In this document: positions 57,079 through 64,000 of the stretch, piece after piece | Position numbering within the stretch: the stretch's first letter is position 1 | Layout of the letters: each line of letters begins with the position of its first letter | Assembly: GCA_946406115.1 (NCBI GenBank) | Contig: OX291544.1 | Location: 30,459,521 to 30,523,520 of the forward strand | DNA from: Apoda limacodes | Lineage: Eukaryota > Arthropoda > Insecta > Lepidoptera > Limacodidae | DNA: 64,000 nt | Direction of reading: 5' to 3' | Translations under genes and position numbers: made by a program | The notes under the pieces: model-generated | Database searches by the model: none | Seen by the model: only the letters and a program-made list of their open reading frames with translations | Told to the model about the DNA's origin: nothing

Positions 57079-58338
57079 TAAATATTAGATCTATTTAGTT
57101 ATAGTTATAGTTACTAAGTTTTTCGCATTTAGAATACATAGTTTCAAGCAGCCCCCGCCTAGCGCCTAATCGATATATTCGTAATAACCTAAGCAAATAC
57201 AAAAGAAAATTGTAAACAACTTCTAAAAACTACATAACTACGTACGTTCTCATGCTTAAGAAAGAATAAAAAGGGTGGCGGGATCCTATTATATGTTCAT
57301 AAACAATATATATTTAGTCAGAATAATATTAATAGTATGCATTTTGAATGTTTAAACATATATACATATATATACTTTTTGTGTTCGGGTCAAAAATCAA
57401 TATGTATATGCGCGGTATATCGACCGACAAACGTTCCTTTACAGAAGGACTGGGTTATTTGTAAAGCAAACACGATAAAAAACAAAAGTTAATTATGATC
57501 GGAGATACTAACAGTAACTTAAATGTATATAGCATTACAACCTCACTGAATATGGAGATGGTGTGCGAATATGGCTTGTCGTGTGGTATTTGTAATTTTC
57601 GAGTTGAATTTAAAACCAACAAAAGGAAGGGGCCTGATTCTCGTGCTGATAGAGATAATCTCGAATTCGAGATATGTTTAATTGATTTACTCACGGCTTG
57701 TTTATCGCAGTAACTGTATTAGTTGATAGATGGACTAGTTTGAATTTCATATGTCGTAAAAAAATGGCGGATATCGTTTGCGAAAAGTTCTTTGTATTCT
57801 TAAATCTCTCCATTGTCAGATTTGATGCAATCGGTAATCGATGTATACGCTTCTTTTTAAGCGCACTGAGCGCTGCGCGACTGTAGGCCGTAGGCATTGT
57901 ATTTAAGTCATTCGTACTCGTACAGTCGTACATGATCGTTTAATGTGACTCCAGGCGCGTCGTAATTAATATTTACCTATAGATAAAAGAAACAAGTGTT
58001 TCGTACATATTCGGTAAGTTGAAGTTATTTTTATTTTACAATCTATTATCGAAATTAATTGTACATTGAAATAAGGTGAAAAAACATTTTCTTTCTTAGT
58101 GTGTACGAATAATTAGTATTTTTAATTGTTGCAGATTTTTTATGTTTAGTTCAGTCCATATTTCATTTCATAAGTACTCAACTTATATAGAAATATAGAC
58201 TCTCCTCCAAGAAAAACCAAACGTCTTCACAGTGCTTGTGTTTTTAAGCAAGAATAGTTAAGTGATGTGATGATTAAGTGTTGTTTTCTACATTTAATCT
58301 GAAGAAAGATAGAGTAAAAGATTTTATTTATTACAGCA
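57079..58338. other. No gene assigned
   Basis: 57485-57960 is less AT-rich, with overlapping open frames on both strands that match no family. A GTAAGT at about 58012 and a TTATTACAG just before 58338 could be a splice pair leading into the hAT-like frame, but this is weak. Confidence 0.4.
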
Positions 58339-59681
58339 ATGAAAAACAACAAAAACTATTGGTGCAATCTAAAAACACAACGACTAATGTTAGTAACTTT
58401 CTTATATCACCAATTTAAAAACTCTAAAGAGAAAGTGGCCGCTGTCGAACTGACTAAAACTTATCACGCAGTCAATTCTTCCGATTGTAGCAATAAATTA
58501 AATTCTTTAATTTACCATGATTGGCTTTTAAAGTGCAATTAGGACTAAAATGGAAGTAATCACAACAACGTATTGGTTCCGTACTCTATAGAAACAGTTT
58601 TGAAGAAAATAAAGATCAAACAGCAAGTTTTCTATTTCTATTAACGCATCCAACAAAAGTACTTAACAGATTTTTTTTCCCTTGTTGTAAACTTTTTGAA
58701 GACAAAGACGACACGGTCAACTACCTATTAGATTTTTATAGAGAACCTGACGAGACATCGAAGTCTATAATGAACTCCTTGGTCAAAGCACTAGAAAAGT
58801 TGAAACTGGAGATAACTGATATAGTTTCTTATAGTGCTGACAATACATCAGTTAATTATGGCCGCATTTGTTTGGTCTTCCAAAAATTACAACAGTTGCA
58901 TCCAAAAATTGTCAAAACATTGCAATTTTCATGTCCTGCATACGTATTGCTGTAAAACATTGAACAAAATTATTATCCCACGACGTTGAAAGCCTTGTAC
59001 CTAAGGTTTTTAGTGAATATCTTTTCAATTTATTTATGAAACGTATTAAGAATCTTGAATTAGAGTACATAACTCTGCCTGAGGTATATGATGTTATGGC
59101 CTCAATTAAAGATGACATAAAATCACGGAGAAATGACTGCTTATTTGGACTAAAAGCTAACCAAGAAATTCAAAAACTGAATGAGGTAGATCGTAATAAA
59201 CTCAGAATCGAAACTTTAGTTGCTAACGAAAGAGCAGAAGAATATTTGAATAAGTGGTTCGAATACGAAAATTCCCCATTCAAAGCATTTAAAATTAAAT
59301 AAATTAAAAAAAACGTCAATGTAGAAAAGGTAGCTCCAACATATGAAAATTTTCTAGAATCATCAAAAGCTGTAGGCCTTGAAGACGACATTGATAAAGA
59401 TGCTTTGTACGAAGAAACTCGCATTTTCCAAAGAACCTTGGAAGCAATAAAAAACCAAGCTTCTTCATCCGATACTACGTTTTCGTGGAAGACGTTTCTA
59501 AACGCAGAAGTAACTTGAAAAAAAAAGCAAGCGTACAGAGCGGACGTGTCGATAATTGCTAATTAAATACATACGTTTTTAGTTGAATCAAAGTGAAGTG
59601 TAATATTTGTTTAACTAAAATAAAAAGACATTTTACTGTGCCAACGGTGTCTTAGGTGACATTCCTGTTCTAAAGTTAATT

Positions 59682-60290
59682 GTGCACCGTTTATACTTTC
59701 GTACATATCCACCAACGCAGTCTCCCATTACGTGTCACAATAGCGATGACTTCAAACAAACTCGCAGTGGATCTCAGCCTGACCTAAGACAGTCAGTACT
59801 CCCAGAATACATGGAGCATAATATTAACCGGAAAAGGAAGCAGCCCGACGATGATGATGTATCTAGCAAGCTTGACAGATTTGAATTGCTGCTAATAAAT
59901 ATGGCCCAAAGACAAAGTGAGAAACTTGATAAAATATCACAAGAAGTAATAGCAATATCAGAACAATTTTCTCAACTAAAGACTACTACCGATCAACTCG
60001 CTCACGAGCAAACTAAAGTCAAACAAAATCTAGAAGCTCTCAAAGCGGATATGGGACCAAAAATTGAAGCACTAAAAAATGATATTGTTCGCATAAAAGC
60101 ATCTGCATCCACATCAAGCATTTCAATAGTGAACCTGACACATGAAAACATGAAAGGTGAATTGCATGAGCGCACTATTAGAGAAAAGAACGTAATAATC
60201 TGCGGCGTTAATGAAATTACCTCTAAAAATCGGGTCGAGGGTCCAAACACGATCTTTAAGAAACCCGAACAATATTTTCTTACTAAATAA
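59682..60290 (+). pseudogene. LINE ORF1 fragment (coiled-coil, start of RNA-binding domain)
   Basis: 202 codons open. N-terminal RSGSQPDLRQS is typical of LINE ORF1 starts; residues about 60-165 are heptad-rich (KLDKISQEVIAISEQFSQLK, ...KIEALKNDIVRI), a coiled coil; ELHERTIREKNVIICGVNEI is the usual lead-in to the ORF1 RNA-binding fold. The frame then runs out. Either a truncated ORF1 or one cut by the neighbouring palindrome. It is inserted in the hAT-like pseudogene. Confidence 0.65.
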
Positions 60291-60326
60291 ACCTAAAACA
60301 TTATGTATGACGGTGCGCAAATGTTG

Positions 60327-60532
60327 TTTTGGTCCAAAATGTTTCAGATTTTTTTTTGAACAATGAAACTAATTGGATATTTTTATATCGTTTGGTAATC
60401 TAACCAAACGATATAAAAAATATCCAATTAGTTTGATATTTTTATATCGTTTGGTAATCTAACCAAACGATATAAAAAATATCCAATTAGTTTCATTGTT
60501 CAAAAAAAAATCTGAAACATTTTGGACCAAAA
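60327..60532. repeat. Nested near-perfect palindrome of about 206 bp
   Basis: Outer arms run from TTTTGGTCCAAAATGTTTCA (60327) to TGAAACATTTTGGACCAAAA (to 60532); about 70 bp per arm with one T insertion/deletion as the only difference. Inside, the hairpin unit ATTTTTATATCGTTTGGTAATCTAACCAAACGATATAAAAAAT appears twice in tandem (60378-60421 and 60437-60481 approximately). Confidence 0.95.
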
Positions 60533-61200
60533 AAATATAAAATCAAACTGAGAAAACCAAAAACATAAACACGCGGAAATCTTTCATATAATTAAAAATC
60601 TTACATTCTATAAATTTTATTTTATTATTATTAATTCTTTAAATAATATCTAATCTAAACTGTTTCACAATCTATATTTTAATTATCAATAACTAACAAT
60701 AATCATTATGACTACCATGGCCTACCCTGCTGATCGTTATCCACTGAGACTTGGTACGGTACGATACGTAATAAAAACCATGTTTACTATCATCACCACA
60801 ACTAAACTGACTACTGCCACAAAATTACCTACCCGCCAATAAAATCAACTCTTACAGATATCACAGAACCGTTTCGATCACTTGGTTTGTTTTCTTTTTG
60901 CAGTTGTGTTTATTTATTTTTTTATACTAGTACTAAATAGAAACAATAGAAGTTGATTAGATGTAACTCACCCGATACAAGATAATAGGTACAGTTTTAT
61001 AATTTTAATTTTATAACCAAACTGTGTTCACACTGTATTTATGGTTGTTTTTTTTTGCTTGGAAGTTGAAATGTAAAAATGTAAGTTCTATTTTTATTTT
61101 GTTCTTGTCCGTTTCTATTGTTTGCCTAATTTTAAGTATCCTATTTATTTAAGATAACCTGTATTTTGCTCTAATAAGCGAATGTATAAATTCTTTGAGA
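60533..61200. other. Non-coding part of the insertion within the hAT-like pseudogene
   Basis: AT-rich, no motif. Probably continues the inserted material. Confidence 0.4.
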
Positions 61201-61330
61201 AAAATAAAGTTCTAAAACCCAAAAAAGATAATAAAACGATAATGGCGGTACCATGTAGTAATGCTTATGTAGAAAGAATATTTCGCCATATGAACCATTT
61301 GTGGACTGACAGCTGAATCATGTATACGAT

Positions 61331-62199
61331 GTAATTTCAGACTTTAAATTATAATTAACATTTTAGAGAGCTTCGATTGTATAGTGCTTGTCGCCTTCTT
61401 TTCTTCACGGTTTGAAATCATTAATCCTGTTTCTAAAGCTCTACAGCATGAAAGTAATGACTAAGAGAAAGCTAGTATTTTGCTGGGTAATCTTTTGCAT
61501 AAACAGCGAAATAAGAAATCAAAATTCTTTCCATAGTTTGCTAAATGAATCCAGAGATCTCGCAAAAGACTGGGGGTAACAAAGGTTTTTGAAATAAAAG
61601 ACGGAAGATAACGAAGCATTTTTTGATGAGTTTTCAGAAGATGAGATAATTTCAGACCCGGAATCGTAATTCAAAGTCAATGTGTACTATTGTTGTTTAG
61701 ATATATTAATTTCTAAAACTAAACAAAGATAACAGAGCCTCTGTGACCTGAGTAACACATTTGAAGTTTTAAAACCGAAGAAACTTTTATCTTTTTCAAT
61801 AGAAATAATAAAAAAGGGTGTCGAAAAACTGTCTGTTCAATATAGTAAAGTTGATAGTTGATCTGTATGACCATTTTTGCTTTAAAAACATGTTAAAAAT
61901 CTGAAATTCAACAAATTACAAAGAAAACACTTGCTCAATTTTCCATATAGGATATTTTATATTAAGTTTTTGATGGCAGTGTATTTGTTTTATTAATTGC
62001 TTAAACTTTTATTTTTAAATACAGATAATTCATATCTCGTTGCAATGATTTTGCTGCTTTAATAATAAAAATAAGTAATAGGAACGGTTGAGGTGTTTCT
62101 TTTGCTATTTCTTCTCTTCGAACGCCATGGCAATGATTCCGAAGCAGTAGAATATAACAGTTTTTTTATAGCCATATTTTAAAACTACATTCAGGTAGG
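61331..62199. other. Non-coding; possible remains of the hAT-like gene
   Basis: A short acidic frame (61608-61668, ending FSEDEIISDPES) has no assignment. The rest is AT-rich. Confidence 0.35.
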
Positions 62200-62370
62200 A
62201 TAAGAAAATTAGTTGTTATTTTCAGAAAGCTTAGGAACATTGCGAACCCTAGCTTATTAAAATGTATCTATTACGCCCTATGACATTCCCTTATAGCGTA
62301 TTGCATTACTGTCTGGAGTGGGGGTCTACTAACGATAAGTTAAATACTACGAAACCAATCTCATGTATGT
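62200..62370 (+). pseudogene. LINE RT thumb/C-terminal scrap
   Basis: RKLRNIANPSLLKCIYYAL, a stop, then HSLIAYCITVWSGG (62225-62325) follows the pattern xLRxxxNPxLLxxxYYALxHSxIxYCxxVW of the region after RT in jockey/CR1-type LINEs. Confidence 0.6.
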
Positions 62371-62389
62371 TTATTTTTCGTTGGTTAAA

Positions 62390-62770
62390 CTATAAATAAA
62401 ATTTTACTTTCCTAAGCGCAGCCAAAAATCCACTCCTATTTTTGTGTACCGAGTAATATCGATAATTCAAGCAATAAAACTGGACACGGCCTGACAATAA
62501 AAGGCGGGAAAATAAGTGTACTCCTATCAACATGTCGATGTTCTTTGGTTCAAAAAATGAAACATCGGCCAGCGGAATTTGACTTCGATAATTCAGTTCT
62601 GATGTGTCGGTGGGAACAGTCGGTAGTCTATCTGTAATGACCTCAACTACTAGTGGCTGAATATTAAATGTTTGGCTTATATTAAAACGTGAAAAAAAAT
62701 TTACGTTCGTAACACCTTTAATTGGGTTGGAACTTCTACGAAAACCTATAACTGTGCGTTGCGAAGGCAT
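62390..62770 (-). pseudogene. BEL/Pao aspartic-protease C-terminal fragment
   Basis: Minus strand: NPIKGVTNVN, VEVITDRLPTVP and SQIPLADVSFFEPKNIDMLI GVHLFSRLLLSG. The LADxxFxxPxxIDMLIGxxLF phrase is the same landmark as at 11690-11790. The frame is open for 126 codons but truncated on both sides. Confidence 0.7.
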
Positions 62771-63660
62771 CTTATAATAATAATAATAAAGCCTTTTTAT
62801 TTCCTTAATAAGTACGTAGTTACATGAAATATGTTTGCTTCACAGCATGTTGTTATAGCGTGCACTTTAAATATATACTTAATCTATATTATATAAACAG
62901 TTTAGTTTTAATAATTGTGTATTAAGGACCTCTTCATAGAGTAAAGGCCTCCTCCATTTTCCTCCACGTATCTTTTGCTTTTTCAAACCAGTTTTCTCCT
63001 GCTGCTTTTAAAATTTCGTCGAGCCATCTCTCCGCCGGTCTGCCTCTAGCTCTTTTTCCTGTGGGTCCCTTCCATGAAGTTATTTTTTTGGCCCACCTGT
63101 CATCACTCATTCGTACAACATGGCCGGCCCACTTCCATTTTAACTTTCTGCTGTGCTCCAGAGCATCAATCAGTTTGGTTGTTTTTCTTATGCATGTACT
63201 GTTTCTTTTATGTTTCAATTTCAGATTAAGAATGCTCTGTTCCATGGCCCTTTGTGTTGTTATTATTTTGTCTCTGGTTTTTCTGTTGAAAATCCATGTT
63301 TGTGATGCGTAGGTAAGCGAGGGTAAGATGCAAGAGTCTAGTATCAATTTCTTTGCTTTAATTGAAGTATTGGACTTCAGGATTTCTTTAAAACACCAAA
63401 ATTTGTTCCAAGCCATATTTACGCGTCTCATTAATTCATCATAGTGTCTACTTTTTTTAAATGATACTTGTTTGCCCAGAAATGTGTACTCATGGACATA
63501 GTCAAGTAAGACACGGTTAACGTGAATTGGTAATTCGTTACTATTTGTCATTATTTTAGTTTTTATTGTATTTAGTTCTAGACCAATTTCGTTGCTGACA
63601 TAATTAATTTCATTTAACATTGACTCTAGTTGTGTTGAGTTTTCTGCAAATAGTATGATG
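62771..63660 (-). pseudogene. RTE-like LINE C-terminus, 5'-truncated at the RT catalytic box
   Basis: Open from the junction at about 63660 to a stop at 62934. It begins DIILFAENSTQLESMLNEIN, the residues that directly follow YAD in RTE-type RTs, then GLELNTIKTKIMTNS, VHEYTFLGKQ, LPSLTYASQTW, RAMEQSILNLKLKHKRN, KLKWKWAGHVVRMSDDRWAK and RARGRPAERWLDEIL. The 3' end carries an ATA repeat (62774-62788), a common RTE tail. No stop or frameshift in about 240 codons, so fairly young. Confidence 0.85.
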
Positions 63661-64000
63661 TCAAAGGTTCCAAGCTGGTATCCGGGTACACCTGCCCAGA
63701 GATGGCAGCAGTACTCCATATGGGGCCGAACTTGCGACTTGTAAAGCAGCAACCTGTGCCCTAACGTGAAGTACTGCCTCGCTCTGTTCAGTACACCTAG
63801 TTTTTTGGACGCCAGCTTCACATCTTGTAAATGATCTCGGAACTGAACATCGCTGGAGATGTCAACACCAAGGATCCCAATGCAAGAAGGGAGTGTTCTG
63901 GAATTGTGGGACTACAGTAAATGGGGTTTTCTTAGCGGTGAACGCGCAGACTTGTGTCTTTGTAGGGTTGAATCGGACCAAGTTTACCCGTCCCCAGTCA
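63661..64000 (-). pseudogene. Jockey/CR1-like LINE fragment running off the right edge
   Basis: Reading leftwards: VCAFTAKKTPF, SIGILGVDISSDVQFRDHL, then KLASKKLGVLNRARQYFTLG and MEYCCHLWAGVPGYQLGTFD, ending at about 63661. A frame shift lies near 63821-63880. Same family as 12545-13720, continuing beyond the window. Confidence 0.85.

Larger units (their letters stand above)
58339..61330 (+). pseudogene. hAT/ZMYM-like transposase-derived gene, broken and interrupted
   Basis: Plus strand, several frames. KEKVAAVELTKTYHAVN and SSDCSNKLNSLIYHD (58420-58530); DKDDTVNYLLDFYREPDE, ITDIVSYSADNTSVNYGR (58700-58865), where SADN matches the second catalytic Asp region of hAT-type DDE domains; ANERAEEYLNKWFEYENSPF (59222-59285); then an insertion of about 1.6 kb, after which KDNKTIMAVPCSNAYVERIF and MNHLWTDS (61225-61315) give the hAT C-terminal dimerisation signature. 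Stops near 58541 and 58953, frameshifts, and no BED finger seen. The gap contains the LINE ORF1 fragment and the palindrome listed below. Confidence 0.7.

Noticed and set aside
57485..57933. Candidate small gene with overlapping frames around a GC-richer block
   Set aside because: Frames on both strands are of equal length, no family motif, and splice sites are not convincing.

Overview
The window looks like nuclear DNA of a moth or butterfly. It is AT-rich, has spliced genes, and is packed with decayed transposons of types that are typical of Lepidoptera (recognised by memory of such sequences, not by a search). No bacterial-style operon, CRISPR array, rRNA or intact tRNA gene was seen. Host protein-coding content is small: one complete five-exon fatty-acid elongase (ELOVL) gene on the minus strand at 38072-45826, and at 150-207 a first coding exon closely matching that gene's first exon, from which a second ELOVL gene would run leftwards out of the window. 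The two first exons have the same length (58 nt), the same splice phase and the same C-terminal residues (WDLNKSE), so the window appears to sit between two tandem ELOVL paralogues in the same orientation, their first exons about 45 kb apart.

Nearly everything else is a graveyard of mobile elements. Left third (0.2-27 kb): a minisatellite-bearing MITE, a palindromic MITE, a Crypton-like tyrosine-recombinase scrap, a 1.07 kb DNA element with long inverted ends, a 2.2 kb LINE, a BEL/Pao protease-RT scrap, a jockey/CR1-like LINE, an EN-RT LINE, two almost identical 201-bp inverted copies 5 kb apart, a mariner-like scrap, an RTE-like LINE tail, and a LINE split by a SINE whose target-site duplication can be read exactly. 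Middle (27-38 kb): LINE tails, several minisatellites and long degenerate direct repeats. The ELOVL gene (38-46 kb) carries transposon fragments in its introns, including a 745-bp element with about 140-bp inverted ends.

Right third (46-64 kb): RTE-like and jockey-like LINE tails, an AT-rich 34-bp minisatellite, a tandem-dimer repeat family, a minus-strand retroelement C-terminus with a zinc-finger/RPD nuclease-like signature interrupted by a single stop, a hAT/ZMYM-like transposase pseudogene interrupted by a LINE ORF1 fragment and a nested near-perfect palindrome (60327-60532), and at the right edge a chimeric open frame fusing two different LINE families.

I did not find convincing evidence of a novel multi-gene system. 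The observations most worth following are the tandem ELOVL pair with a His-to-Gln change in a conserved motif, the nested palindrome, the precisely datable SINE-in-LINE insertion, the near-identical inverted pair, and the chimeric LINE reading frame. All family assignments come from reading motifs by eye; no homology search was run.
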